DNA of 64,000 nucleotides from Bryoerythrophyllum caledonicum (GCA_963971425.1 CAXARX010000294.1:20001-84000); one strand, 5' to 3'; shown: positions 44,275 to 55,651, counted from the stretch's first letter. Notes: a model not told the origin generated them from the sequence alone. Numbers and translations are program-made.

Positions 44275-46983
44275 ATGAACAAATTAACTGGAAATAAGTT
44301 GGCTGGAGCAGAACTATCTACATTATTAGAACAAAGAATTACCAATTACTACACCAAATTGCAAGTGGATGAGATCGGTCGAGTGGTATCAGTTGGAGAT
44401 GGAATTGCACGTGTTTATGGATTAAACAAGATTCAAGCTGGAGAAATGGTTGAATTTGCCAGCAGTGTGAAAGGAATGGCTTTGAATCTAGAAAATGAGA
44501 ATGTAGGAATTGTTATATTTGGTAGTGATACTGCCATTAAAGAGGGAGACATTGTCAAGCGCACTGGATCTATTGTGGATGTTCCTGTAGGAAAGGCATT
44601 GTTAGGTCGTGTGGTTGATGCCTTAGGAGTACCTATTGATGGAAAAGGTGCTTTGAGCGCTGCAGAACGAAAGCGTGTAGAAGTTAAAGCTCCCGGGATT
44701 ATTGCACGTAAATCTGTGCACGAACCCATGCAAACAGGATTAAAAGCAGTAGATAGCCTGGTTCCTATAGGTCGTGGTCAACGAGAACTTATAATAGGAG
44801 ACAGACAAACTGGAAAAACTGCTATCGCTATTGATACCATATTGAACCAGAAGCAGATCAACACACAGGGCACCTCGGATAGTGAAAAATTGTATTGTGT
44901 GTATGTAGCGATTGGACAGAAACGTTCAACCGTGGCACAATTAGTTAAGATTCTTTCAGAAGCGGGTGCTTTAGAATATTGCATTATTGTAGCAGCTACT
45001 GCTTCGGATCCTGCCCCTTTGCAATTCCTGGCGCCATATTCAGGTTGCGCTATGGGAGAATATTTTCGAGATAATGGAATGCACGCATTAATCATTTATG
45101 ATGACCTTTCAAAGCAATCAGTGGCATATCGACAAATGTCATTATTATTACGTCGACCACCAGGTCGTGAGGCGTTCCCTGGAGATGTTCTCTATTTACA
45201 TTCTCGTTCATTAGAAAGAGCCGCTAAAATGTCGGACCAAACTGGTGCAGGTAGCTTGACTGCATTACCTGTAATTGAAACACAAGCTGGAGATGTATCT
45301 GCTTATATTCCGACCAATGTTATTTCCATCACAGATGGACAAATCTTTTTGGAAACAGAACTTTTTTATCGTGGAATTCGACCTGCTATTAACGTAGGAT
45401 TATCTGTAAGTCGTGTGAGCGGGGTGAGATCTACATGGGATCGCTGGAGTTGGAAAGCTCTGCGTAGGATCCCTCAGCGCGTAATCTGCCTTACTCGATT
45501 ATAACTGGGTCGAAAGCCGGTAGGTCAGAAACTAACTATCGGAAGTTCAGGAAAACAAACCTCGATGATGGTCGCCCTACTCTCAGAGGGAAGACACCCG
45601 GGATTCTACCTGCGTGAACTTGGGATATGTGCCGTCTGCAGCATGAGTACTTCTACTACACGAGAAGGAAAAGGGGAACCCTGCATCGGAAAACACACGA
45701 ACTCCACGGCGATGAACGAGTCAACCAAGGCTCTACAAATCGTTAAATACCTAGAGGGAACTCCCGATGGGAATCCGGACCTGTTCATAAGGAAAGGCCG
45801 CGATTCGTACGGTCCCAGTGGAACCACCACAAAAACTTACGAGGGGAGAACCTCGTTGGTTCGGCGATGGATAGAACTGAGAATCAGGAAAGTCCTGCTT
45901 CTCCTGCCTGAGTTGGGGCTGCGGCCGATCGAATTTGGGAACTGAAACCTAACGTCGACGGAAAATATCGGAAAATCATCAACATAATAACGGACCCACA
46001 TGCGCTCATAGCAGCGTACCAACGCATCAAATCTAAATTCATGAAAAAGGGGAGGGGATGACGAATGGGAAATCTTCCAGGGAGGAAATCAACTTCTTAT
46101 CCGCGTTAATCGAAGATGATTCGAGCACATCGCAGAACAACTGCGCGCAAAGAAATACCCCGCGAAACAAGTAAACATCCCAGAATAAACAAAACCCGAG
46201 GAGACAAGACCACTTACGATGATCAGCGCCAGAGACCAGATATTACAAACAGCCATCAGGGCGGCCTTTAAGCTCACGCCATAAGACTTAAGCAGAGGCT
46301 ATAAGACCGCTAAGGAAGAGAGTAATGCTGCACAGTTCCGGGATAATGAACTAGCATTCAATAGGGAGCAAATCCCTTTGCGTGCTTAACATTCTAAAAA
46401 ACTACACACGGACAAAATATTGATGATTTGATTGTCCTCGTCTATAAGTGGCAGGTTTCAGGAGAAGGGAGCCGTGTGATAGGCGACTATCGCGCGCGGT
46501 TCTTTGAGAGGGAGCTGGGTTCTATATCCTGTGCTAGCGCCTAGAGATGGGTGCGAACCCTACTCTCGAGGTTCTGCGGCTCAGTTAAAAGCTATGAAAC
46601 AAGTATGCGGTAGCTTAAAACTAGAATTGGCGCAATATCGTGAAGTAGCGGCTTTTGCTCAATTTGGTTCAGACCTTGATGCTGCTACTCAGTATTTATT
46701 AAATCGTGGGGCGAGGCTAACAGAGGTTCTTAAACAACCACAATATAGCCCAATTCCTATTGAAAAACAAATAGTGGTTATTTATGCAGCTGTCAAAGGT
46801 TATTTAGATCAAATTCCTATTTCGAGCATTAATAAATATGAACATGAGCTTTTGAAGTCTATAGACTCAGATATACTTTCTGCTATCGTACAACAAAAAA
46901 ACATTACCGAGCAGATTAATAGTCAACTGGCTACCTTTTGTCAAAAATTTACACAGAGCTTCTTAGCAACTCATTCAGTTTAG
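44275..46983 (+). CDS. atp1: ATP synthase F1 subunit alpha, two exons
   Basis: Exon 1 about 44,275-45,416 (1,142 nt) and exon 2 46,569-46,983; 518 aa. The nucleotide-binding P-loop is GDRQTGKTA. Other landmarks are [12 protein letters not shown] and [19 protein letters not shown] across the junction. Start ATG 44,275 gives [20 protein letters not shown]. The intron lies at the position known as atp1i1127, allowing for a protein five codons longer at its start than the reference. Confidence 0.94.
45417..46568 (+). other. Group II intron atp1i1127
   Basis: Its start GAGCGGGGTGAGATC aligns with GTGCGGAGCTGAGCATC of nad4i461, and its end TACTCTCG with theirs, which fixes the splice sites despite the poor GTGYG match. 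Domain V GAGCCGTGTGATAGGCGACTATCGCGCGCGGTTC at 46,470-46,503. Frames inside it have no maturase motifs. Confidence 0.84.
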
Positions 46984-47428
46984 AAAAATGAAACTAAAAA
47001 AAAATTTTCAGGCCGCAGGTTTTGTTTCCGTGCTTCCGAGTGGAGGGTGAAAGCGGCCAGGGCGCAGCCAATTTTTTTTCTTCCGCCCTCTGGCTACGCC
47101 CTTAGTAGGGCTTCGTCATACGAGCGGAGCTCGAAAACCCTCCATCCCCACATTAACAACGGGTAGATTTGGAGAAAACAAAAACGCAACAAAACATTAA
47201 CAAAATTGAATATATAGAACGCTTCTTTTTCTAATGTACTATTTGTAGGAAAAGGGCTTTACGCCTTTGTATTTGTACTATCAGATATTATTTACGTATG
47301 CGTTATCTCTGCCCACTATCTGGGCTTGCGCTTAGATAGATGTTTGCATCAGTCTTTTCTTTCTTCTAAAATGAATCAATCATTTTCGATGATTGCTTCG
47401 CCCTTCACCGAATTATAGCTGGTGTGAT
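46984..47428. other. atp1-trnW spacer
   Basis: Holds two GC-flanked A/T blocks (46,995-47,010 and 47,070-47,082) and the inverted pair CGAAGC/GCTTCG. No gene seen. Confidence 0.4.
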
Positions 47429-47501
47429 CAGGAGAAAAGGGATTCGAACCCTTAACCTGTGGTTTTGGAGACCATTGTTCTACCATTGGAACTATTCTCC
47501 T
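47429..47501 (-). tRNA. trnW-CCA: tRNA-Trp (CCA)
   Basis: Acceptor AGGAGAA with TTCTCCT, anticodon CCA in the loop CTCCAAA, T-loop GGTTCGAATCC, discriminator G. Minus strand, divergent from nad3. Confidence 0.9.
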
Positions 47502-47524
47502 AAAAAAAAAGTGGTTCTTGGTTT

Positions 47525-47881
47525 ATGGAATTTGCACCTATCTGTGTCTATTTAGTAATAAGTTTGCTATTTTCTTTGATCTTAATCGGTGTTTCCTTTC
47601 TATTTGCTTCTTCTTCTAATTCGGCCTATCCGGAGAAATTGTCCGCTTACGAATGCGGTTTTGATCCTTTTGATGATGCTAGAAGTCGTTTCGATATACG
47701 ATTTTATCTCGTTTCTATTTTATTTATTATATTTGATCTGGAAGTCACCTTTTTATTTCCTTGGGCAGTTTCTCCTAACAAGATTGGTTTGTTTGGATTT
47801 TGGTCTATGATAGTATTTTTATTGATTTTGACGATTGGATTTTTATACGAATGGAAGAAGGGCGCTTTAGATTGGGAGTAA
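47525..47881 (+). CDS. nad3: NADH dehydrogenase subunit 3
   Basis: 118 aa without intron, normal length. ATG 47,525. The conserved loop [20 protein letters not shown] contains the Cys that reports the active/deactive state of complex I, followed by [20 protein letters not shown]. Three membrane segments. A strong hairpin follows the stop by about 20 bases. Confidence 0.96.
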   Translation: MEFAPICVYLVISLLFSLILIGVSFLFASSSNSAYPEKLSAYECGFDPFDDARSRFDIRFYLVSILFIIFDLEVTFLFPWAVSPNKIGLFGFWSMIVFLLILTIGFLYEWKKGALDWE

Positions 47882-47901
47882 CCCGGCAATTTCTGAGCCA
47901 A

Positions 47902-47946
47902 AAAACGATAAAAGCAAAAAAACAGTTTTTTTGCTTTTATCGTTTT
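47902..47946 (+). terminator. 21-bp perfect hairpin after nad3
   Basis: Arms AAAACGATAAAAGCAAAAAA and TTTTTTGCTTTTATCGTTTT, one further A-T pair inside, loop CAG. It starts 20 bases after the nad3 stop and would protect or define the mRNA 3' end. It also belongs to the A/T palindrome family of this genome, so the role at nad3 is inferred from position. Confidence 0.6.
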
Positions 47947-48850
47947 GCAAGCTTTTAGCATTCCTTCTATCGCTGCGTAAACAAAATGGGATAAACCTCG
48001 ATAAGTAGGCATAATAAGTCATTCATTAACTTTATTGAGCTCTCGGAGCCTTTGTTGGCTGCGCCAACAAAGTGCAGCCCACGGCAAGAGAGCCCGTAAG
48101 GCCGCACCGGCTCTCTAATAAAATGAACTGAAAGGATGCTGGGACGTTAAACGAATCGAGCAGGGCGCTGCCAAATTAGTTTGTTTTCGTGCGTTTGATT
48201 TTTTTCGTTCTGTTTGGTAGTTCAATATCTTTACCCTATCGGGTGGAAAATAGAATATTAAAGCGTTTCGCGGAACAATGGCTGTCTGTTCCCGTACAGT
48301 GAATGCTTAAAAATAATAGAATAGATCTTTTTGCGATGGGGGAAGCCCGAAAAAGCGGTTGGGAGGGTTCGCACAACGAATGAAAGGTGAAGGTAGTTTT
48401 CCTACTTTTTCCTCTCGCCAAAGAGCTTCTGAATAATATGCTTCGCTTCCCCCGCGCTCTTTCTAACAAAATGAAAAAAAAGACATTATATATTAATTAC
48501 ATAGTATACTCAATTCTATACAATCAATAAAGAGATTAGCGCGACCTACCTTTTGTTGATGCTTTATGCTATATAAGAAAAAAGTGGTAATAGAAAGAAA
48601 AAAAAGAAATATTTTTTTGCTATGCTTTTTATCTCTAAGCTTTACGCTCCTACTTCCGGGTCCGGCCTTTTATCTGCTTTACTCTAATCAATAGGCTGGA
48701 GGAACCACTTTGGTGGCGTAGCTGTGAAAGATCAATTTGAGTGATGTGCAATAAGATAAAGCATCAAGCAATTGGTAAAAAGTGAACACCTTTAATAAAA
48801 AATAAACTAATGATGATGTGTTCTTTTTTAATTGATTATTTAGCATATTA
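47947..48850. other. nad3-trnV spacer
   Basis: GC-rich inverted patch around 48,035-48,110 (GTTGGCTGCGCCAAC) and an A-rich block near 48,598-48,616. No coding gene recognised. Confidence 0.4.
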
Positions 48851-48923
48851 GGGTAATTAGCTCAGTTGGTAGAGCGCCTCGTTTACACCGAGAGAGTCAG
48901 CGGTTCAAGTCCGTTATTACCCA
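48851..48923 (+). tRNA. trnV-UAC: tRNA-Val (UAC)
   Basis: Acceptor GGGTAAT/ATTACCC, D-arm TAGCTCAGTTGGTAGAGC, anticodon UAC in TTTACAC, T-loop GGTTCAAGTCC. First of a run of four tRNA genes. Confidence 0.92.
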
Positions 48924-48994
48924 AGGGTTTTCATTATCCACGATTCTAAAATGGAAAGATCCCGATGAATCATCGTAGATGATTCATTATGTTT

Positions 48995-49068
48995 GGGAAA
49001 ATAGCTTAGTTGGTTAGAGTGCTGGTCTGTCACGCCAGAAGTCGCGGGTTCAAATCCCGTTTTTCCCG
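48995..49068 (+). tRNA. trnD-GUC: tRNA-Asp (GUC)
   Basis: Acceptor GGGAAAA/TTTTCCC, anticodon GUC in CTGTCAC, T-loop GGTTCAAATCC, discriminator G. Only two bases separate it from trnA. Confidence 0.93.
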
Positions 49069-49070
49069 TA

Positions 49071-49143
49071 GGGGACGTAGTTCAATTGGTAGAGCGCATG
49101 TTTTGCAAGCATGAAGCTGTCGGTTCAACCCCGATCGTCTCCA
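49071..49143 (+). tRNA. trnA-UGC: tRNA-Ala (UGC)
   Basis: Acceptor GGGGACG/CGTCTCC with one G-T pair, anticodon stem GCATG/CATGA-like around TTTGCAA giving UGC, T-loop GGTTCAACCCC. Confidence 0.92.
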
Positions 49144-49433
49144 AATAAACAAGTAATATATTGTAGAAAAGCAGTATAAGTGCTTGGATGAATTACGCTT
49201 TATAATAGCCGCAGGAGATCTCGTTATGCTTTGCACTTTAACTTGGCCTTGGAAAAAAGGATCTGAAAACCAAACTGAATAATTTGTAATAAAACGTGTT
49301 AAAGGTAAAGATGGAGGACACTACGCGTTCTTGTAACGCTGGCAAGATAAATATTTGGCTGCGCTCTATGTGTTAAGCCAGCTTAAATTACGGTATTTTT
49401 CCTCAATAATACAAACAGTGGCTATATATATTG

Positions 49434-49506
49434 GCCTGCGTAGCTCAGATGGTAGAGCATTCCCATGGTAAGGGAAAGGTCTCCGGTTCAAGTCCGGTTG
49501 TAGGCT
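49434..49506 (+). tRNA. trnT-GGU: tRNA-Thr (GGU)
   Basis: Acceptor GCCTGCG/TGTAGGC with G-T pairs, anticodon stem TTCCC/GGGAA around ATGGTAA giving GGU, T-loop GGTTCAAGTCC. It sits 24 bases before the nad7 start. Confidence 0.88.
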
Positions 49507-49530
49507 CTATAAAAACAAAAATGATCAAAT

Positions 49531-51588
49531 ATGGCTAAAACCAAACAAATCAAAAATTTTACTTTGAATTTTGGACCTCAACATCCTGCTGCTCATGGTG
49601 TTTTACGATTAGTATTGGAAATGAATGGAGAAGTTGTAGAACGCGCGGAACCGCATATTGGATTACTTCAGTGCGGCATGAAGCCGGTGACGCCGAGTCC
49701 CCACTGTGGTTGACTTACCACTGGGCTTTCTTGGGAACGAGAACGCGTCGGCGGGTCCTGGAGTACCCGTCAGGGGCGCACGCGTATTCCCGCGGGGTTA
49801 TTATTACGACCAGCCCCTCCGCATCTCAGCACAGCGGAACGTGTAACCGGCCTGAGGTCCCATTTCAACCGCCAATCTATTGTCCTTACAATGGGTAGGC
49901 TAACCACAAGGTACAAGCCAAAACCTTAGGTCGAATAGGACGGCACTACTGGCAAATACTATCTAGCAAAGACACGAGTCATGAAGGATAGGGCTTGCGT
50001 CAAAAGCATACGGGAAAATTCTAGCAACGGGGAAACCGGAGGGAGAAACCAGTGGAGCCGCAAGAGCATAACCGGAAAGTTAAGCCAGGGAGGCTGGGTC
50101 ATTTAAAACCCTACATTTTTATAAATAAAGATGCGTGAGACAGAGGGCTCGTAGTACCTGCCTAGCCTTTGCTTCGAAAACCGTGTGAACGAAGAAAGGA
50201 AGTGCTGCTGGAAAGCGAAAAGAAAGAGGCCTAAATCGGCAGACTGACGCCGCACACTTGGGCAGTTCGGAGAAGACCGGCCTAATCCAGACTCTTTAGA
50301 AATTAAGCCAGAATGCGCAACTTTCAAGAAACGAAGGAAGTCCGTTAATATTTGGTTCGTTCGCTAGCGCATAAACCAGGCAGACGCTTTATTCGAACTA
50401 GAGCTTCATCACCCAAAAGCGAAAATACTTCTGAAGTCAAAACTCAACCATTATGACGCTGCGCTCCTGGTTTGCTTATTCAAAATTTAAGGGTAACTCA
50501 AGTTAGAGAGCCGTGTGATGGGTGACCATCTCACACGGTTCAGGGAGCATTTTATTATGTGATGCGAGTGAATGTGTACAGCATAGCTGGCATCAATTAA
50601 ATTTTGACTTTATTTATGTTTATATGATGGTCCAAGAACATGCTTATTCTTTAGCCGTAGAAAAACTTTCTAATTGTAAGGTACCATTACGAGCTCAGTA
50701 TATACGAGTGTTATTTCGTGAAATAACTCGAATTTTAAATCATTTACTTGCTTTAACTACTCATGCTATGGATGTGGGGGCATTAACTCCGTTCCTGTGG
50801 GCCTTTTTGAAGAGCGAGAAAAACTTTCAGAATTCTATGAGAGAGTTTCAGGAGCCAGGATGCATGCCAGTTACATATGACCAGGCGGAGTTGCACAAGA
50901 CATACCTTTGGGCTTAAGTGAAGATATTTTTCTATTTACACAACAATTTGCTTCTCGTATTGACAAAATAAAAAGAATGTTAACCAACAATCGTATCTGA
51001 AAACAACGATTAGTTGATATTGGTACTGTTACTGCACAGCAAGCTTTGGATTGGGGATTCAGTGGTGTAATGTTAAGAGGCTCAGGAGTATGCCGGGATT
51101 TGCGAAAATCAGCACCTTACGATGTTTATAACCAATTGATTTTCGATGTACCCGTAGGTACCAGAGGAGATTGTTATGACCGTTATTGTATTCGTATTGA
51201 AGAGATGCGACAAAGTATTCGAATCATTATGCAATGTCTTAATCAAATGCCTAGTAGCATGATTAAAGCGGATGATCGTAAGCTATGTCCTCCCTCACGA
51301 TCTCAAATGAAACAATCCATGGAATCTTTAATTCACCATTTTGAACTTTATACAGAAGGTTTTTCTGTACCAGCTTCTTCTACCTATACTGCAGTAGAAG
51401 CACCTAAGGGAGAATTTGGTGTGTTTTTAGTCAGTAATGGAACCAATCGTCCTTATCATTGTAAAATAAGAGCACCTGGTTTTGCTCATTTACAAGGGTT
51501 TGATTTTATGTTCAAACATCACATGCTATCAGATGTTGTTACCATAATTGGTATTCAAGATATTGTTTTTGGAGAGGTAGATAGATAG
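49531..51588 (+). pseudogene. nad7: nad7 pseudogene (49 kDa subunit of complex I)
   Basis: Exon 1 is intact (49,531-49,670, [20 protein letters not shown]). The 69-nt exon expected between intron sites 140 and 209 is missing. The remaining coding part (about 50,609-51,588) has a frameshift at a T5 run (50,804-50,808), TGA for Arg at 50,878-50,880 and TGA for Trp at 50,998-51,000, then is open to the end ([20 protein letters not shown] ... IVFGEVDR). The Trp-to-stop change cannot be repaired by C-to-U editing. nad7 is lost in the same way in most liverworts; a nuclear copy is presumed. Confidence 0.92.
49671..50608 (+). other. Chimeric group II intron within nad7 pseudogene
   Basis: It begins GTGCGGCATGAAGCCGG right at site 140, but its 3' half carries the GATGCGTGAGACAGAGGGCTCG block and domain V (50,507-50,541) of the nad5i230/nad9i283 family and ends TTTTGAC. 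The simplest reading is that the site-140 intron start was joined to the site-209 intron end, deleting the exon between. Confidence 0.65.
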
Positions 51589-52325
51589 AATTACTATTTC
51601 ACAGGTAGGACCCTAACTTTATCGAGCCAAAAAAGAGTTTTTTCGCGAAACTCAAAACGTCGCTGAATCATCTATGATGACTCATCAACATAGCTTGCGG
51701 AGAAGTATATACATAGCGAATTGCTACGGAATGCGCTATTTTAAGGCTTTTCTTCTCCAGAGCTACGCACTTTTTTGTCCGTTTTGCGAACAAAGAGCAC
51801 AGAGGCAGAGGGTGCCTTGCCGCTTTTTTCCTTCATGCTTTTTCGATAAGTAGAGAAAATAAGCTTGCAAAGGTCACGGAGCGCAGTAAAAAAAATATAT
51901 ATATATATATTTCATTCTGCTGTCTGCTTTACCCTTGGCATAGTGAATGACAGGGCCGGGTAGAACGATGAGAGCGCCCGCGGCCCAGCAGGATTATGGC
52001 ATTCCTACGTAATGCCATAAAAAAAGCACTAATTTCATTATGGAACGACTAACTAAAATGCGTCGTTATTAAATCTTTTGAGAATGCAAGCCTAGAGCAC
52101 CTACTTGACACACACAAGATTGAATCGCTTAGAAAAAAGATCTTATATACAGAAAACAATAAGAATACATGGAAGAAAATTAAAAAAAAGCGCGAGAAGG
52201 GCGCAGCAACTCTATGATCTACTCGCAGTTCAATCCATCTTATTATAAGGTGATAGCAAACCTTGCTGCAGGCGATCAATCATCGTAGATGAGACATTGA
52301 TACAAATAAAAAAGGCAAATACACC
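51589..52325. other. nad7-rpl2 spacer
   Basis: Contains an A/T palindrome with GCAGTAAA-type ends (about 51,885-51,915) and AATCATCTATGATGACTCAT-like short repeats (also at 48,965-48,986 and 52,280). It precedes the ribosomal protein cluster, so a promoter is expected, but none is recognisable. Confidence 0.4.
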
Positions 52326-53723
52326 ATGACACTAAAACAATTAACTTTTCGTTTAAAAAAAAAGTCTGCTGGCAGAAATTCATCAGGGCGTATTACCGTT
52401 TTTCATCGAGGAGGTGGATCAAAGCGATTGCATCGGAAAATGGATTTTCAACGGAGCACTTCGTCTATTGGCCTTGTACAAAGAATCGACTATGATCCTA
52501 ATCGTTCTTCTTGGATTGCTTTAGTACGATGGCTTAAAGCAATGGAACAAGCGGAGGCAGCCAATAGTCAAACAGAAGAAAACGCCAAGCGTTTTCTTGG
52601 TCGAAGAGAAAAAAATCTTTTTTTTTTCGGCCTCTTATTTTCGTTCTCGTCTTTGTCCAGGAAAGCCCAGAGAAGAAATTACGTTTTTTTCTCTGCCCTT
52701 TTCTCCCTAGAGACAAAGAGAGAGGCTGCAATTTTAGGCTCTTTCGGTAGCTTTCTTGATTTACCTAGGATAGCCTTAGCCGGAGCAAAGCCCGCTTTCT
52801 TTGCTTCGCGAATGAAAGACTTCAGAGGACATAATACGTTTTATAGAAATGAGGGCGGAAGGTGGAAAACGCATAGCGAAGTGCAAAGAATCGAACGCAA
52901 AGCGCTTTCTTGGAGAACTAATCTATTTTTTTCTTTTGAACCTAAGCATAGCGAAGAAGAACCAATGGTTGAAGCGGGCAAAGTAGATCGTGCACCTTTC
53001 ACTTATATATTAGCCAGTGATCAGTTAGAAGCTGGCAAGACGGTAATGAATTGTGATTGGTCTAAACCTTCGACTTCGACTTCGTTCGACCAATATCAAT
53101 CTTCCCATAATTTGCTAGCCCATAACGACCTTCGGTTCCAAAACCACTTTGTTCATACAACAAATGAAGGCCAAAGGTCCCTCAGGGTGGAAGAGCCCGT
53201 GCAGCGTAGTCAGGCTGCTTCTTGGCTACGCCCCGGGGAGGACTACGCTTCAGATGAAAATAAAAACATACTTGATTCATATTATCAAATGGTAGGAAAT
53301 TGCGTAGCATTGGCTAATATACCTATAGGCACATGGATACATAATATTGAATGGAATCCAGGTCAAGGCGCAAAGTTGATTCGAGCTGCAGGGACCTTTG
53401 CTCAAATAATTAAGAAATTCGAAAATACACCACAATGTATTGTGCGATTACCTTCGGGTGTTGACAAACTCATAGATTCCCGATGCCGAGCTACTGTCGG
53501 TATAGTGTCCAATCTCCATCATGGTAAACGTAAGCTTGACAAAGCGGGACAAAGCCGATGGTTAGGCAGACGTCCCATTGTTCGGGGTGTTGCTATGAAT
53601 CCGGTGGATCATCCTCATGGAGGAGGTGAAGGACGCACAAAAGGAGGTAGACCTTCGGTATCACCTTGGGGAAAGCCCGCCAAAGGTGGATTTAGAACAG
53701 TAGTAAGAAAACGCAGAAATTAG
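52326..53723 (+). CDS. rpl2: Large-subunit ribosomal protein L2
   Basis: 465 aa. The N-terminal RNA-binding part ([20 protein letters not shown]) and C-terminal part ([20 protein letters not shown], with the conserved His at the peptidyl transferase centre) are clear. Between about residues 80 and 320 is a long variable insertion. It contains A/T palindrome sequence near 52,608-52,630 (KNLFFFG) and Ser/Lys-rich text. The length is in the range of bryophyte L2 (about 500 aa, by memory). rps19 follows after 3 bases. Confidence 0.95.
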   Translation: MTLKQLTFRLKKKSAGRNSSGRITVFHRGGGSKRLHRKMDFQRSTSSIGLVQRIDYDPNRSSWIALVRWLKAMEQAEAANSQTEENAKRFLGRREKNLFFFGLLFSFSSLSRKAQRRNYVFFSALFSLETKREAAILGSFGSFLDLPRIALAGAKPAFFASRMKDFRGHNTFYRNEGGRWKTHSEVQRIERKALSWRTNLFFSFEPKHSEEEPMVEAGKVDRAPFTYILASDQLEAGKTVMNCDWSKPSTSTSFDQYQSSHNLLAHNDLRFQNHFVHTTNEGQRSLRVEEPVQRSQAASWLRPGEDYASDENKNILDSYYQMVGNCVALANIPIGTWIHNIEWNPGQGAKLIRAAGTFAQIIKKFENTPQCIVRLPSGVDKLIDSRCRATVGIVSNLHHGKRKLDKAGQSRWLGRRPIVRGVAMNPVDHPHGGGEGRTKGGRPSVSPWGKPAKGGFRTVVRKRRN

Positions 53724-53726
53724 TTT

Positions 53727-54008
53727 ATGACACGATCTGTATGGAAAGGCCCTTTTGTGGATGCTTGCTTGTTCAAGCAAAAAAAGATCAGATGGAAAAT
53801 TTGGTCACGTAGATCCTGTATTTTGCCTCAATTCGTCGGTTGCTATGCACAAATTTATAACGGAAAAGGTTCTGTTGGTTTAAAAATTACTGAAGAAATG
53901 GTTGGTCATAAATTTGGAGAGTTTGCTTCTACACGGAAACCTTCTTCCTCTGGGAAGAGAGCTTCCCCCTTGAAAACAAAAATAAAACAAAAAAAAAAGG
54001 TACGATAG
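53727..54008 (+). CDS. rps19: Small-subunit ribosomal protein S19
   Basis: 93 aa. [20 protein letters not shown], and [20 protein letters not shown] with GEFASTRK, are characteristic. S19 sits in the 30S head near the A site. It lies three bases after rpl2 and six before rps3, keeping the bacterial S10-operon order. Confidence 0.95.
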   Translation: MTRSVWKGPFVDACLFKQKKIRWKIWSRRSCILPQFVGCYAQIYNGKGSVGLKITEEMVGHKFGEFASTRKPSSSGKRASPLKTKIKQKKKVR

Positions 54009-54014
54009 TGAACT

Positions 54015-55631
54015 ATGGCGCAAAAAATAAATCCGATTTCAGTCAGACTGGATCTGAATCGTAGTTCAGATTCAAGTTGGTTTAGTGATTATTATTATGG
54101 AAAATTGTTGTATCAAGATGTAAATTTTAGAGATTACTTTAATTTAATACGTCCACCTACGGGAAAAACGTTTGGCTTTCGTCTCGGTAAGTTTATTATC
54201 CATCATTTTCCTAAAAGGACATTCATTCACGTATTTTTTTTGGATCGACTTGGCCGATCAAGACACACAGGCCTTGGGGCAATACAATCGGTCAAGCTGA
54301 TTAGGCATATTAACGACGCTACAGAGATACAGCGGAACGAAGTCAAGATTCGGCGCTATGGATACGATGATAGGTTACCATCAATGCACGAAATCGATCA
54401 ATTACTTCGGATCAGCGGTTGGATGGCCTCCAAAAACTCTACTTCTTTGAGGAACGATGCCCTTTTGGAGAATGATGACAGAAAAATGTCAGAAAAAAGC
54501 TATGCGTTTTCTTGTTTTGGCCCTTTGCGTCAAATCAGCGACGTATTTCCACAGACCATTTTCGCAGCTGTGCGTGCTCCTTCAAATCATTTGGTCATGC
54601 AATACCTCTTTTATTCAAAGAACCGAATTCAATTTGATCCTATTGTTAACATAGTTTCCAATTTGGCGGCACGGAGCATAATTAAAGAATATATTACGAA
54701 GGAAGCAAAAAAGAAAGAGGACAGCTTGAAAAAAAGAATGCGTTCTATTCTGTTAAATAAAAGCATTTGTTCGAAAAAAGAAGGCTTAACCTATATGGAC
54801 AAAACCGCGCAAGGCTCCTATGTGGAAGCCTTACGGGGTTCTACCCACTTCATCCGCCAAGCGAATGAAGTGGGCTTTGCAAGAAAAAATAGACCCGAAA
54901 TTTCTCCGAACATCCAAACGGCTTATTCAGTTTGGCTTTTCTCTAAAGATATTAATTCCGGAAGGACAGAGATGCGTAGCGCGGAAGAGCTTTTAGCTTT
55001 GCGCACGGCGCTCCCCAGCTCTGTCCGGGCACTAACGTTCCCACACCAAAATGCCCTCCACTGCTTGCGCAAACAGAGCCTTTTAAGGCTTCGTTTTCAA
55101 ATCCATCGCGAGCAAGGCATGCCATTGGCTAGTAATTACGTGATAAAAAACACAGAGCCGATTCGTCAACCCGGGTCTATATTGGATTTTGGTGCTCCCT
55201 TCATTTCAAGAGATGCTGAATGGAAGAAAGTTCACTCTTTGTTCAGTCGTTATTATTATTGGAAAAAAATGCAATTTTTTTTATCTGATCAAACAAAAAC
55301 TAATACCTTAATTAGGCCAGTCAAAATAGCTTCTGTTTATCAAAGTGCTTCTCTAATTGCTCAAGAAATATCTTGGAAACTAGAACAAAAAAAATCATTT
55401 CGACAAATTTGTAGATCTACATTTCAAGAGATTGAAAAATGCCAATATGTTAAAGGAATCCGTATTTGTTGTTCGGGCCGATTAAATGGCGCAGAAATAG
55501 CTAAAACTGAATGCAGAAAGTACGGTGAAACCTCTTTACATGTATTTTCCAATCAAATCGATTATGCGAAAGCACAAGCATCTACTCCTTATGGGATTTT
55601 AGGTGTCAAAGTGTGGGTTTCATATCTTTAA
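54015..55631 (+). CDS. rps3: Small-subunit ribosomal protein S3
   Basis: 538 aa. Start MAQKINPISVRLDLNRSSDS; KH-like N-terminal part to about residue 130; long variable middle with runs such as EAKKKEDSLKKRM; conserved C-terminal domain from about 430 (VKGIRICCSGRLNGAEIAKT ... PYGILGVKVWVSYL). Plant mitochondrial S3 is always enlarged. Unlike vascular plants it has no intron near the start. It overlaps the longest rpl16 frame. Confidence 0.94.
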   Translation: MAQKINPISVRLDLNRSSDSSWFSDYYYGKLLYQDVNFRDYFNLIRPPTGKTFGFRLGKFIIHHFPKRTFIHVFFLDRLGRSRHTGLGAIQSVKLIRHINDATEIQRNEVKIRRYGYDDRLPSMHEIDQLLRISGWMASKNSTSLRNDALLENDDRKMSEKSYAFSCFGPLRQISDVFPQTIFAAVRAPSNHLVMQYLFYSKNRIQFDPIVNIVSNLAARSIIKEYITKEAKKKEDSLKKRMRSILLNKSICSKKEGLTYMDKTAQGSYVEALRGSTHFIRQANEVGFARKNRPEISPNIQTAYSVWLFSKDINSGRTEMRSAEELLALRTALPSSVRALTFPHQNALHCLRKQSLLRLRFQIHREQGMPLASNYVIKNTEPIRQPGSILDFGAPFISRDAEWKKVHSLFSRYYYWKKMQFFLSDQTKTNTLIRPVKIASVYQSASLIAQEISWKLEQKKSFRQICRSTFQEIEKCQYVKGIRICCSGRLNGAEIAKTECRKYGETSLHVFSNQIDYAKAQASTPYGILGVKVWVSYL

Positions 55632-55651
55632 CACAAAAAAAGGGACAAGTT

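Noticed and set aside
46504..46570. Longer start for the atp1 second-exon frame
   Set aside because: Residues before GSAAQLKAM come from domain V and VI of the intron, not from protein.
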